In this document: positions 25,565 to 35,358 of the stretch, in pieces | How positions within the stretch are numbered: position 1 is the first letter of the stretch | Layout of the letters: every line of letters starts with the position of its first letter | Source: Bacteroidales bacterium UBA3843 | GTDB taxonomy: Bacteria > Bacteroidota > Bacteroidia > Bacteroidales > Paludibacteraceae | Reading direction: 5' to 3' | DNA: 64,000 nucleotides | Assembly: GCA_002392745.1 (NCBI GenBank) | Contig: DGHR01000003.1 | Location: 124,001-188,000 of the forward strand | Made by a program: the position numbers and the translations under genes | The notes under the pieces: generated by a model | Told to the model about the DNA's origin: nothing | Seen by the model: the letters and a program-made list of their open reading frames with translations, nothing else | The model's database searches: none

Positions 25565-27628
25565 TTGAGAGTATATAGAAGCATATATTTACTGGTATTG
25601 TTCTCAGCCGTAACGGTGCTGAGCGGTTGCAGTATCCAGCAACGTATCAAACGTGCGGACAAGAAATTCGCAATCGGCGAATATTATACCGCGGCTGATA
25701 TCTACAAGCAATGTTACAGCCGCTTGTCCGCAAAGAAAGACCGCGATTTAAAAGGCTATGTGGCCTATCGACAAGCTGAATGCTACCGAATACTGAACAA
25801 TCCCCGTGCGGCCAACGCCTATCAGAGTGCGCTGCGTTGCAAATATCACCTGCAGGACTCGACCATCTTCCTTCATGCCGGTTTGGCGTTGCAATACCAA
25901 GGCAAATACAAAGATGCTGCAAAAAGCTATGAACTATACCTGCAATCCCACCCCGACAACTATGTTGCCCAGGCCGGCCGCTATGCATGCAGCAAGATAG
26001 ACGAATGGAAGAAAGAGACCAGCCGCTACAAGATTGCGGAGGCGAAGGAATTCAATCAGAGGCGCACAAGCAACTTCGCGCCAATGTTTATCGGAGAACA
26101 AACCGATGCCTTGATGTTCAGCAGCAACCGTCAAGACAAGCAAAAAGGCACCAAGAAACTGAAACGTCCGAGCAATGTAACCGGTCAACAACTATTCCAG
26201 TTATACCAAACGCGCAAGAACGCAGCCGGAGAATGGGATGAAATAAGTCTGGCAGAAGGACTATATGGCGATGCAGAAAACGAACAACAAAACGACTCGA
26301 CAGAGAAGCAAGTCGGTAATGCAGAGTTAGGCGTATGCTGCTTCAGCCGAGACGGCCGTACAATGTATTTCACCTATTCCAAACCCATCAACGGCAAGGA
26401 TTTAGGTGCAAAAATATACAAAAGTGACCGTGCCAGCGGCGAATGGGGCGAGGCTCAGGAAGTAAAACTTTTCGCAGACAGCAGTATCACCGTAGGACAT
26501 CCGGCTCTGAACACAAGCGGCGACACTCTGTATTTTGCGAGCGATGCTCCCGGCGGCGAAGGCGGCAAGGATATTTGGATGTCCGTATTGGATGGTGATA
26601 CATGGACCGCTCCCACTCCACTCGGCAAGGGCATCAATACAGCGGCGGACGAGATGTATCCGTATATTCATGCAGACGGCACTCTCTATTTCGCCAGCAA
26701 CGGCCATCCCGGTTACGGAGGATTGGATTTATACAAAGCTCTCCGAGACACGACACAAAAGGACAGCACCGTCTGGGTACTATATAATATGGGCGCTCCT
26801 TTCAACGGAAGCGGAGACGATTTCGGTATAACCTTTGCCGGCAACACACAGGACGGATTCTTCTCTTCCAACCGAAACGACAAGAAAGGGAATGACAAAA
26901 TATACCGTTTCTGGTTGCCAGAAATGGAATTCATCGCCGAAGGTCTGGTGAGCGACGAACAAGGGAATCCGATAGCCGATGCCAAACTGCGAATTGTAGG
27001 CAGCGACGGTACCAACAGCAAAGTAAACGCCCGTCGCGACGGAACGTACAAAATCAAACTGAAGAAAGATGTAAAATACGTGATGCTCGCAACAGCAAGA
27101 GGATACTTGAACCAAAAAGAGCAATGGAACACCTTGAACCTGAAAGACAGCAAGACATACGAACTGAATTTCTCGTTAAGCCCAATCAGCCGCCCCGTAA
27201 AGATGGACAATATATTCTATGAGTTCGGAAGATGGGAACTGAGCCCATCCAGTGAAACGGAGTTGCAAAATCTGGTCAAACTATTGCAGGACAACCCGAA
27301 TATTACCATTGAACTCTCCGCACACACAGATATGAAAGGCAATGACGATTTCAACCAAGAGTTATCGCAGAAACGCGCGCAGAGTTGTTGTGACTACCTG
27401 ATTCGCAACGGAATAGAGAAAGAGCGTCTTACACCAGTCGGGTATGGCAAGAAACGGCCAGTAGTCGCCGATAAAGCGCTGCACCAGAAATATCCGTTTA
27501 TTCCCCAGGAGCAAGTGCTCGACGAAGCCTTCATCATGGGACTAAGCGCCGAGCAACAGGAGATTTGCAACCAGATTAACCGCCGAACAGAATTCAAAGT
27601 GATAAAAACGACATACAAGTTATACTAA
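25565..27628 (+). CDS. porE: PorE-like OmpA lipoprotein of the type IX secretion system
   Basis: This 687-residue lipoprotein (lipobox LSGC, Cys22) has the four-part layout described for PorE of P. gingivalis. It has TPR-like helices (about 28-150), a PD40/WD40 propeller (about 170-450, with blades such as DTLYFASDAPGGEGGKDIW and GTLYFASNGHPGYGGLDLY), a carboxypeptidase-regulatory-like domain (about 455-535) and an OmpA peptidoglycan-binding domain (about 555-687, ELSAHTDMKGNDDFNQELSQ). It should tie the T9SS trans-envelope complex to the cell wall. The start is TTG at 25565; no ATG gives the signal sequence. A short hairpin (27629-27644) follows the stop. Confidence 0.82.
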   Translation: MRVYRSIYLLVLFSAVTVLSGCSIQQRIKRADKKFAIGEYYTAADIYKQCYSRLSAKKDRDLKGYVAYRQAECYRILNNPRAANAYQSALRCKYHLQDSTIFLHAGLALQYQGKYKDAAKSYELYLQSHPDNYVAQAGRYACSKIDEWKKETSRYKIAEAKEFNQRRTSNFAPMFIGEQTDALMFSSNRQDKQKGTKKLKRPSNVTGQQLFQLYQTRKNAAGEWDEISLAEGLYGDAENEQQNDSTEKQVGNAELGVCCFSRDGRTMYFTYSKPINGKDLGAKIYKSDRASGEWGEAQEVKLFADSSITVGHPALNTSGDTLYFASDAPGGEGGKDIWMSVLDGDTWTAPTPLGKGINTAADEMYPYIHADGTLYFASNGHPGYGGLDLYKALRDTTQKDSTVWVLYNMGAPFNGSGDDFGITFAGNTQDGFFSSNRNDKKGNDKIYRFWLPEMEFIAEGLVSDEQGNPIADAKLRIVGSDGTNSKVNARRDGTYKIKLKKDVKYVMLATARGYLNQKEQWNTLNLKDSKTYELNFSLSPISRPVKMDNIFYEFGRWELSPSSETELQNLVKLLQDNPNITIELSAHTDMKGNDDFNQELSQKRAQSCCDYLIRNGIEKERLTPVGYGKKRPVVADKALHQKYPFIPQEQVLDEAFIMGLSAEQQEICNQINRRTEFKVIKTTYKLY

Positions 27629-27664
27629 CCGGAAAACTCTCCGGATACAAATAACCATCGTCCA

Positions 27665-28459
27665 ATGAAACAATATCTAGATTTATGCCGCAGAGTGCTG
27701 GCGGAAGGCACCGAAAAACATGACCGCACCGGTACGGGAACTATATCCGTATTCGGTCACCAGATGCGTTTTGACATGTCAGAAGGTTTCCCGTTGCTGA
27801 CGACCAAAAAGTTGCACCTGAAATCCATCATATACGAACTATTATGGTTTTTGCAAGGCGACACCAACGTCAAATACCTGCAAGAGCACGGTGTGCGCAT
27901 ATGGAATGAATGGGCAGACGAGAATGGCGAGTTGGGCCCAGTCTACGGTCATCAATGGCGTTCATGGCCTGATTACAACGGCGGCACCATAGACCAAATC
28001 AGCAATGTGTTGGAGCAAATCAAAACCACCCCAGACAGCCGCCGAATGATAGTGAGCGCATGGAATGTGGCGGAAGTAGAGAAAATGGCTCTCCCCCCGT
28101 GCCATAGCCTGTTCCAGTTCTATGTGGCAAACGGCAAATTGTCGCTCCAACTATACCAACGCAGCGCAGACATTTTCCTGGGCGTGCCATTCAACATAGC
28201 CAGTTATGCATTGTTGCTGCAAATGATGGCGCAAGTGACAGGTTTACAGCCCGGAACATTTGTACACACCTTAGGCGATGCGCATATCTATTTAAACCAC
28301 CTGGAGCAAGTGAAACTGCAATTGACACGCGAGCCACGCACATTACCGAAAATGGTTATTAATCCAAACGTAAAAGACTTGTTCGGCTTCCAGTACGAAG
28401 ATTTCCAGTTAGAAGGCTACGACCCACACCCACATATAGCAGGAGTGGTGTCCGTATAA
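27665..28459 (+). CDS. thyA: Thymidylate synthase
   Basis: ThyA methylates dUMP to dTMP using methylenetetrahydrofolate. The 264-residue length equals that of the E. coli enzyme. The catalytic Cys146 is in ALPPCHSLFQFYV, with RRMIVSAWNVAE, QRSADIFLGVPFNIASYALL and GDAHIYLNHLEQ around the active site. Its product dihydrofolate is recycled by FolA, encoded 54 bases downstream. Confidence 0.97.
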   Translation: MKQYLDLCRRVLAEGTEKHDRTGTGTISVFGHQMRFDMSEGFPLLTTKKLHLKSIIYELLWFLQGDTNVKYLQEHGVRIWNEWADENGELGPVYGHQWRSWPDYNGGTIDQISNVLEQIKTTPDSRRMIVSAWNVAEVEKMALPPCHSLFQFYVANGKLSLQLYQRSADIFLGVPFNIASYALLLQMMAQVTGLQPGTFVHTLGDAHIYLNHLEQVKLQLTREPRTLPKMVINPNVKDLFGFQYEDFQLEGYDPHPHIAGVVSV

Positions 28460-28513
28460 CTTATCGCCCAACCATTTGCAATCCACACAGGTTAATCAAT
28501 CAAATTCAGACAT

Positions 28514-29002
28514 ATGCTATCAATCATAGTTGCTATTGCAGAAAATTATGCCATCGGCAAGAAAGGGGAATTGTTGTGCCATCTGCCAGCCGACCTGAAA
28601 CATTTCAAAGAAATCACCAGCGGCAAAACAGTACTGATGGGTGAGCGCACTTTTTACTCCCTCCCCAAGCATCCCCTACCCAACCGCCGCAATATCGTAC
28701 TGACAGATGTTCCCGGCAAGACATTTGACGGAGCGGAGGTTGCTTATTCGCTGGACGAGTTGCGCCAGAAAGTGGCAGACGAACAAGAAGCGTTTGTAAT
28801 CGGCGGAGGAATGGTATACAGACAAATGATGCCATTAGCAGACAAACTATACATCACGCACATCCATCATAGTTGGGAAGATGCAGATACATTTTTTCCG
28901 GAGATTGACCTGAAAACATGGAAATCCGTGAGTGCCGTGCGCCATGAAGCCGATGAGAAAAATCCATACGCATACACGTTTGCAGAGTATATAAAAAGGT
29001 AA
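28514..29002 (+). CDS. folA: Dihydrofolate reductase
   Basis: FolA reduces dihydrofolate to tetrahydrofolate with NADPH. The 162-residue protein shows the family blocks: IVAIAENYAIGKKGELLCHL, PADLKHFKEIT with the catalytic Asp, GKTVLMGERTFYSLP, and FVIGGGMVYRQMMPLADKLY. It is paired with thyA, the usual functional partner, and is followed 9 bases later by tex. Confidence 0.96.
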   Translation: MLSIIVAIAENYAIGKKGELLCHLPADLKHFKEITSGKTVLMGERTFYSLPKHPLPNRRNIVLTDVPGKTFDGAEVAYSLDELRQKVADEQEAFVIGGGMVYRQMMPLADKLYITHIHHSWEDADTFFPEIDLKTWKSVSAVRHEADEKNPYAYTFAEYIKR

Positions 29003-29011
29003 AAAAATCAG

Positions 29012-31114
29012 GTGGAAAGCAATTTCGCACATATTATCAGCGGAGCGGTAAATATCACCGAACGACAAGTAGCGGCCACCATGTCGCTGCTGGATGAAGG
29101 CGCTACTATACCGTTTATTGCCCGTTACAGGAAAGAAAAAACAGGAAGTCTGGATGAGGTGCAGATTGCAGCCATTCAAACTCAATACGAGCGTTTGCAA
29201 GAGTTGAGCAAACGCAAAGAAACCATCTATGCCCGGCTTGACGAATTACAGAACACCGACAGCGATTTGCGCAAACGCATCGCCGAATGCTGGGATGCAA
29301 CGGAATTAGAGGATATATACCTCCCCTTCAGACCCCGCAGGAAAACAAGAGCCGATGTTGCCATAGAAAAAGGACTACTTCCTTTGGCAGAAGAAATCTT
29401 GAGACAACGACCGATGCGCTTGCCAAACGACGAGGATGAATTGCAGGGAGCGCGGGATATCATAGCCCAACGAATATCAGAAGACGAACGGAGCCGTAAC
29501 GCCATCCGACGCGAATTCAACTATAGCGCATTACTTACCACAAAAGCCGTCAAAGGCAAGAGCGAAACCCCAGAAGCACAGAATTACAAAGATTATTTTG
29601 AATTCAAGGCTCCATTGAAACATATCCGCAGTCACCAACTGCTGGCAATCCGGCGTGCCGAGGCGGAGGGTTATATCCGCGTGGACATCTCACCAGATAC
29701 AGAAAAGGCATTGGACAAACTGGCCCACATATGGCTAAAAGCCAATAACGATACCGCATACCAGGTGGAGTTGGCCATGGAAGACAGTTACAAACGATTG
29801 CTGAAACCAAGTATAGAAACAGAATATGCCTCATTATCAAAACAAAAAGCAGACGAAGAGGCAATCCACGTCTTTGCCGATAATTTAAGGCAATTATTAT
29901 TGTCTGCTCCACTGGGTAGAAAACGTGTTCTGGCACTTGATCCCGGTTTCAGGACCGGTTGCAAGACTGTTGTGCTGAATGAACAAGGAGACTTGTTGGT
30001 TCATGATGTGCTCTATCTACACAATATGCAGAGTCTGAAACGACTGAGAGAACTGATAGTCCAGCACCAGATTGAAGCAATTGCTATCGGGAATGGTACT
30101 GCCAGCCGTGAGACTGAACAAATGGTGCAGGAAGTGCTAAAAGACTTACGCGCCCAAGGGTTGGCGGCACCTCAAACATTTGTGGTAAGTGAAGCAGGGG
30201 CTTCCGTATATAGCGCAAGCAAAATCGCCCGTGAAGAGTTTCCTAATGAAGATGTAACCGTCCGCGGAGCAGTAAGTATCGGCAGACGCTTGATAGACCC
30301 TCTTGCCGAACTGGTGAAAATAGACCCTAAATCCATCGGTGTAGGCCAATACCAGCATGATGTAGACCAAAATTCGTTAAAAAACAGTCTGCAACAAACA
30401 GTAGAAAGTGTAGTAAACTATGTAGGCGTTGATGTGAATACCGCCAGCAAACATCTATTGACCTATGTATCCGGTTTGGGTCCCACATTAGCACAAAGCA
30501 TAGTGGACTACCGTACTGAGCATGGTGCTTTTAAGGATCGCAAAGACTTGCTGAAAGTGCCTAAACTAGGCAACAAGACCTATGTACAAGCAGCCGGTTT
30601 TCTACGACTAAAAGGAAACAATCCATTGGACAACAGCGCCGTGCATCCGGAAAGCTACAAGATTGTTGAAAAAATGGCTCAGGACCAGAAATGCCACGTA
30701 GAAGATCTAATTGCACACAAAGAATTACGGGACAAGATAGATTTGAACCAATATGTCACAACAGAAGTCGGCCTCCCAACCCTGACAGATATTATGAAAG
30801 AGTTGGCACAACCTGGCCGCGATCCGCGAGGCGAAAGCGAGGAGTTTCATTTTGACGAGCATGTGCATAGCATTGATGATTTGCAAGCCGGAATGGTATT
30901 GCCGGGAATCGTAACCAATATTAGTGCATTTGGTGCATTTGTTGATTTAGGCGTTCACAAAGACGGACTCATACATATATCGGAGATGGCTGACCGACGC
31001 GTGAACACTCCACAGGAGATTGTAAAACTGCATCAGCACGTGATGGTACGTGTAATAGATATTGACCGAGCAAGAGGCCGAATACAACTAAGCTTAAAAC
31101 AAGTAAACAAGTAA
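29012..31114 (+). CDS. tex: Tex-family RNA-binding transcription accessory protein
   Basis: This is a 700-residue Tex/Spt6-like protein. It has an N-terminal helical Tex domain, a YqgF RNase H-like fold (ALDPGFRTGCKTVVL near residue 310), helix-hairpin-helix motifs (YVSGLGPTLAQSIVDYR and DLLKVPKLGNKTYVQAAGFL, about 490-530), and a C-terminal S1 domain (about 625-695, VTNISAFGAFVDLGVHKDGL). Tex binds nucleic acid and affects transcription; its precise job is debated. The start is GTG at 29012; no ATG lies nearby in frame. Confidence 0.93.
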   Translation: MESNFAHIISGAVNITERQVAATMSLLDEGATIPFIARYRKEKTGSLDEVQIAAIQTQYERLQELSKRKETIYARLDELQNTDSDLRKRIAECWDATELEDIYLPFRPRRKTRADVAIEKGLLPLAEEILRQRPMRLPNDEDELQGARDIIAQRISEDERSRNAIRREFNYSALLTTKAVKGKSETPEAQNYKDYFEFKAPLKHIRSHQLLAIRRAEAEGYIRVDISPDTEKALDKLAHIWLKANNDTAYQVELAMEDSYKRLLKPSIETEYASLSKQKADEEAIHVFADNLRQLLLSAPLGRKRVLALDPGFRTGCKTVVLNEQGDLLVHDVLYLHNMQSLKRLRELIVQHQIEAIAIGNGTASRETEQMVQEVLKDLRAQGLAAPQTFVVSEAGASVYSASKIAREEFPNEDVTVRGAVSIGRRLIDPLAELVKIDPKSIGVGQYQHDVDQNSLKNSLQQTVESVVNYVGVDVNTASKHLLTYVSGLGPTLAQSIVDYRTEHGAFKDRKDLLKVPKLGNKTYVQAAGFLRLKGNNPLDNSAVHPESYKIVEKMAQDQKCHVEDLIAHKELRDKIDLNQYVTTEVGLPTLTDIMKELAQPGRDPRGESEEFHFDEHVHSIDDLQAGMVLPGIVTNISAFGAFVDLGVHKDGLIHISEMADRRVNTPQEIVKLHQHVMVRVIDIDRARGRIQLSLKQVNK

Positions 31115-31133
31115 CTACAGAATAACGAAGAAT

Positions 31134-32813
31134 ATGGCAGACGACAAGAAAATCATTTTCTCCATGGTAGGGCTGAGCAAGAATTTCGGTCCTCAGAAAC
31201 GCGTATTAAACAACATCTACCTTAGTTTTTTCTATGGAGCAAAAATAGGCATTATAGGTTTGAACGGTGCCGGTAAAAGTACATTGTTAAAAATTATAGC
31301 CGGCGTTGAAAAAGAATACCAAGGCGAAGTTGTTTGGTCGCCAGGGTATTCTGTGGGGTATTTAGAGCAAGACCCAAAACTTGACCCCTCAAAAACAGTT
31401 CGCGAGGTGGTTCAGGAAGGAGTCCAACCCATCATGGATATGCTAAAAGAATATGACGAAATCAATATGGCTTTTGCAGAGCCGGATGCTGATTTTGACA
31501 AGTTATTAGCACGCCAAGCCGAGCTGCAAGACAAACTGGATGCGTCAGATGCATGGAACATAGACCAAAAATTAGACCGCGCAATGGACGCATTACGCTG
31601 TCCACCGGATGATGCCAATGTGACTACCCTATCCGGCGGTGAACGCAGACGTGTAGCACTATGCCGTCTATTGCTGCAACAACCAGATGTATTGCTATTG
31701 GACGAGCCGACAAACCATCTGGATGCAGAAAGCATTGACTGGTTGGAACAACACTTGCAACAATATGCCGGCACAGTAATCTGCATTACGCATGACCGCT
31801 ATTTCCTGGATAATGTGGCCGGTTGGATTCTTGAGCTGGACCGAGGCGAAGGAATTCCATGGAAGGGGAATTACTCGAGTTGGCTGGAACAAAAGACCAA
31901 TCGCATGGCGCAGGAAGAGAAACAAGCCAGCAAGCGCCGCAAGACTCTGGAACGCGAATTGGAATGGATACATATGGCTCCAAAAGCACGACATGCCAAA
32001 CAAAAAGCACGTTTGGAAGCATATGACAGGATGTTGAATGAAGAACAAAAAGAACGCGAGGAACGACTGGAGATATTCATTCCGAACGGACCGCGATTAG
32101 GCAATAAAGTCATCAATGCAGAAGGAGTTGCCAAGTCGTTCGGTAACAGGCTATTGTTCGAGGACTTAAATTTTATGCTTCCTCCGAATGGAATTGTAGG
32201 TGTCATCGGCCCCAATGGCGCAGGAAAAACCACTTTGTTCCGCATGATAATCGGCACGGAAAAGGCTGATAAAGGTACTTTCAGTGTAGGCGAGACCGTC
32301 AAAATAGGTTACGTAGACCAGCAACACACAGATATCGACCCCAACAAATCAGTATTCGAAACTATTAGCGGCGGTACTGAATTTATACGTGTGGGAGGCA
32401 AAGAAATCAATGCCCGTGCCTATTTAAGCCGGTTCAATTTCACAGGAGCAGATCAAGAGAAAAAGTGCGGAGTACTATCCGGTGGTGAACGAAACCGCCT
32501 ACATCTGGCACTAACACTTAAAAGCGAAGCCAACGTGTTGCTCCTGGACGAGCCGACGAACGATATCGATGTCAACACATTGCGCGCATTAGAAGAAGGA
32601 TTGGAAAATTTCGCAGGGTGCGCTGTTGTTATCAGCCATGACCGCTGGTTCCTGGACCGTATTTGCACACACATACTGGCCTACGAGGGCGATAGCAAGG
32701 TATTCTGGTTCGAAGGAAGTTATTCCGAATATGAAGAAAACAAGAAAATGCGCTTGGGAGATGAGGCAGTTCAACCCCACAGAGTAAAATACAGAGGATT
32801 AGGTAATGTATAA
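31134..32813 (+). CDS. ettA: ABC-F protein, energy-dependent translational throttle EttA
   Basis: This is a cytoplasmic ribosome-associated ATPase of 559 residues with two ABC domains and no membrane segment. Walker A motifs are GLNGAGKST and GPNGAGKTT, signature motifs LSGGERRRVALCRLL and LSGGERNRLHLALTL, and Walker B LLLDEPTNHLD and LLLDEPTNDID. The linker between the domains is the charged helical region near 250-310. EttA gates the first translation steps by sensing ATP/ADP. The length and the NDID ending of the second Walker B fit EttA rather than the antibiotic-resistance ABC-F types. It overlaps the next gene by 8 bases. Confidence 0.93.
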   Translation: MADDKKIIFSMVGLSKNFGPQKRVLNNIYLSFFYGAKIGIIGLNGAGKSTLLKIIAGVEKEYQGEVVWSPGYSVGYLEQDPKLDPSKTVREVVQEGVQPIMDMLKEYDEINMAFAEPDADFDKLLARQAELQDKLDASDAWNIDQKLDRAMDALRCPPDDANVTTLSGGERRRVALCRLLLQQPDVLLLDEPTNHLDAESIDWLEQHLQQYAGTVICITHDRYFLDNVAGWILELDRGEGIPWKGNYSSWLEQKTNRMAQEEKQASKRRKTLERELEWIHMAPKARHAKQKARLEAYDRMLNEEQKEREERLEIFIPNGPRLGNKVINAEGVAKSFGNRLLFEDLNFMLPPNGIVGVIGPNGAGKTTLFRMIIGTEKADKGTFSVGETVKIGYVDQQHTDIDPNKSVFETISGGTEFIRVGGKEINARAYLSRFNFTGADQEKKCGVLSGGERNRLHLALTLKSEANVLLLDEPTNDIDVNTLRALEEGLENFAGCAVVISHDRWFLDRICTHILAYEGDSKVFWFEGSYSEYEENKKMRLGDEAVQPHRVKYRGLGNV

Positions 32814-33717
32814 AGCACAAGACAAAATGTGCGATTTGATGTCGCACGAAGAAGAGGCGATTCAGATAATCAGTCGCTTTGGATTGAATATGGGTGTCGG
32901 CGAACAAACGATAGCTCAAGTATGTGCAACCCATAAAGTACATACTCCTACGTTTCTTGCCGTAGTGAACTACAAAGTATTCCGCCGTCGTGCCCTGCCG
33001 AATGAGATAGACATAAACACTCTGAACCGCTATCTGCACCATGCCCATACTTATTTTCTCGATTTTCGTCTGCCACGCCTTCGCCGCTCGTTAATCGAAG
33101 CTGTATACTCTGCGGATAGTACCAGTCAGATTCCTCTCCTAATCTTGCGATGCTATGATGAATTTGTCAATGAAATCCGAACACATATTGAACATGAAAA
33201 CTGCGGCAAATACGAAGAGCATGAGCATGACGACCAACGAATAACCGACAAACTGACAGAAATCAAAAACCTGATAATCAAATACTATCCTACTGATAGT
33301 ATCCAACCCAGCAAAGACGAAAGCCAACACCTACATGTCGGCTATTCATTAATAAGTGTCATGAGTGAATTATGGCATACTGAACAAGATTTTGCTGACC
33401 ATTGCGCCATAGAGGATGATATTTTGCGCCCGGCATTGGCAAAAGCGGAAGGACGCAAGGATGTTAAAAGTGGGCGGGTTGCAGAAACACAAGATACAGA
33501 AGAATTGAGTGAACGTGAAAAAGATGTATTGATACAAGTAGTCAAAGGACTGAGTAACAAAGAGATAGCAGATGTGTTGTGCATTTCCACTCACACTGTT
33601 ATTTCTCACAGAAAAAATATAACCCGAAAATTGAACATCCACTCTACTGCCGGTCTGACCATATACGCCATTGTCAACAAATTAGTAGATTTGAGAGAGC
33701 TGACCATCGAAATCTGA
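32806..33717 (+). CDS. Hemerythrin-like domain fused to a LuxR-type DNA-binding domain
   Basis: This 303-residue protein has three parts. Residues about 15-50 resemble the ScdA/DUF542 N-terminal domain but lack its Cys pair (NMGVGEQTIAQVCATH). Residues about 70-225 form a hemerythrin-like four-helix bundle with the ligands expected from YtfE/RIC proteins: His in LHHAH, HxxxE in HIEHE, His in HLHVGYS, and HxxxE in HCAIEDD. Residues about 240-300 are a LuxR/GerE helix-turn-helix (LSEREKDVLIQVVKGLSNKE, then TVISHRKNITRKL). I infer a regulator that senses oxygen, nitric oxide or redox state through a diiron site. Target genes are unknown. Confidence 0.82.
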   Translation: MYKAQDKMCDLMSHEEEAIQIISRFGLNMGVGEQTIAQVCATHKVHTPTFLAVVNYKVFRRRALPNEIDINTLNRYLHHAHTYFLDFRLPRLRRSLIEAVYSADSTSQIPLLILRCYDEFVNEIRTHIEHENCGKYEEHEHDDQRITDKLTEIKNLIIKYYPTDSIQPSKDESQHLHVGYSLISVMSELWHTEQDFADHCAIEDDILRPALAKAEGRKDVKSGRVAETQDTEELSEREKDVLIQVVKGLSNKEIADVLCISTHTVISHRKNITRKLNIHSTAGLTIYAIVNKLVDLRELTIEI

Positions 33718-33728
33718 ACATACTAAAA

Positions 33729-34607
33729 TTGCTGCACAGAGTAAATACATATATCCGCCAACACGGCTTGCTGCATAAAGGACAGCCTGTGCTGGTATGC
33801 GTAAGCGGAGGTGCCGACAGCATTGCTCTATTGGACGTATTGCACCGTTCCGGATATGAGTGTGTTGCTGCTCATTGTAATTTTCATCTGCGCGGAGAGG
33901 AAAGCAACCGTGACGAACAATTTGTCAGACAAATCTGCGAACAGATGCAGGTGCGCTTACATGTTAAAGAATTTGATACTATAAGTTATGCAAAAACCAA
34001 ATCTATCAGTATTGAAATGGCTGCACGCGAATTACGTTACCAATGGTTCGACGAAGTGGCACTTTGCGAACATTGCCAGGCTATTGCAGTAGCGCACCAC
34101 ATGAATGACCAAGCAGAAACAATCATTCTAAATCTCCGACGCGGAACAGGGTTGCGCGGATTGACAGGAATGCGTCCTGTCAGCCCCAATCCAATGGCAC
34201 CGGAAAGCATTCCTGTCATTCGCCCGTTTTTGTGTACCACACGCGACTACATCGAACACTATCTGCAAGACAAAAGAAACATTACATGGATGAACGACTC
34301 GACCAACAATGACACATCCATCATGCGCAATGCAGTCAGGGAGCAGTTGTGTAGTTATACAAAAGCCGAGATCGAACACATTGCCCAAACTGCAGAATAC
34401 ATGCAAGGTTATCTTGATATATTAAACGGGAAAGACACGCGCGAAGCCGGTATTGCGAAGCTATACGAGGAGCTTCGCGGATACGGATTCCAAGAAATAG
34501 ATAAAATTTATGCAGCATTAGAAAAAGGCGAAGGAGGTAAAACATTTACCTCGAAGACGCATCAAGCAACAATAAAAAACAGAAAATTATGTATCACTAC
34601 GGTATAA
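33729..34607 (+). CDS. tilS: tRNA(Ile)-lysidine synthase, short form
   Basis: TilS modifies C34 of the minor tRNA-Ile (CAU anticodon) to lysidine so that it reads AUA. The PP-loop CVSGGADSIALLDVL is near the N-terminus, followed by HCNFHLRGEESNRDEQFV and AVAHHMNDQAETIILNLRRG. The protein ends at about 292 residues, while many TilS proteins continue with further C-terminal domains for over 100 residues. I chose the TTG at 33729, 12 bases after the previous stop. The open frame runs upstream to an ATG at 33579, but that part overlaps the regulator gene and is unlike TilS. Confidence 0.88.
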   Translation: MLHRVNTYIRQHGLLHKGQPVLVCVSGGADSIALLDVLHRSGYECVAAHCNFHLRGEESNRDEQFVRQICEQMQVRLHVKEFDTISYAKTKSISIEMAARELRYQWFDEVALCEHCQAIAVAHHMNDQAETIILNLRRGTGLRGLTGMRPVSPNPMAPESIPVIRPFLCTTRDYIEHYLQDKRNITWMNDSTNNDTSIMRNAVREQLCSYTKAEIEHIAQTAEYMQGYLDILNGKDTREAGIAKLYEELRGYGFQEIDKIYAALEKGEGGKTFTSKTHQATIKNRKLCITTV

Positions 34608-35338
34608 TAGGTTTTCCACTATTACATTCCTTCTCTGCCAAATATTTCAACGAGAAGTTTGAACGCGAGCACATTAATGCCGAATATTCGCTCTACCCGA
34701 TTAATCAGGACGAATGGAATGACGGCAATAAGGTGAAGTCATTAATTAGCCGTTTGAACGGAATGAATGTTACATTCCCTTATAAACAAGCAGTCATTCC
34801 ATACTTGGATCAGTTGGATGAAACGGCAAAAGCTATAGGCGCAGTGAATGTAATATACAAGCGTGTAGGCTATAATACAGATTGCCTTGGTTTTATCGAA
34901 TCGCTCGAACCATTGCTGCGTCCATATGACAGCGAAGCACTGGTATTAGGCACAGGAGGTGCATCAAAAGCAGCGTGCTACGGATTGCGAAAATTAGGAA
35001 TAGAACCAACATTAGTAAGCCGCACACCGGGTAAAAATTCCATTGGATATAGCGATTTGACGTATGATATTATGGAAAACCATACGATTATTGTGAACTG
35101 CACACCGCTTGGAATGCTGCCGGATGTTGATTCATGTCCAGACATCCCATATGAGATGATTACAGCGAAACACCTGCTGTTCGATTGCGTGTACAATCCC
35201 GAAGAGACACTTTTTTTAAAGAAAGGGAAGGCGCAAGGTGCTGCTATACAGAACGGAATTGAGATGCTTATCGGACAAGCACGAGCCGCATGGAAAATAT
35301 GGAACAGCGACATGTCCGCAGACTTAAGTGAAGTATAA
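34589..35338 (+). CDS. aroE: Shikimate dehydrogenase
   Basis: This enzyme reduces 3-dehydroshikimate to shikimate with NADPH, the step after AroQ. The 249-residue protein shows GFPLLHSFSAKYFNEKF (substrate Ser motif), NVTFPYKQAVIPYLD with the catalytic Lys, GAVNVIYK, the Rossmann motif LGTGGASKAACYGLRKLG, and NCTPLGMLPD. The start overlaps tilS by 19 bases. Confidence 0.95.
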   Translation: MYHYGIIGFPLLHSFSAKYFNEKFEREHINAEYSLYPINQDEWNDGNKVKSLISRLNGMNVTFPYKQAVIPYLDQLDETAKAIGAVNVIYKRVGYNTDCLGFIESLEPLLRPYDSEALVLGTGGASKAACYGLRKLGIEPTLVSRTPGKNSIGYSDLTYDIMENHTIIVNCTPLGMLPDVDSCPDIPYEMITAKHLLFDCVYNPEETLFLKKGKAQGAAIQNGIEMLIGQARAAWKIWNSDMSADLSEV

Positions 35339-35358
35339 ATCTACAAAATTCAAACAAT

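Noticed and set aside
33579..33728. Longer tilS frame starting at ATG 33579
   Set aside because: This 50-codon extension overlaps the LuxR-domain codons of the previous gene and does not resemble TilS; the TTG at 33729 sits right after the previous stop.
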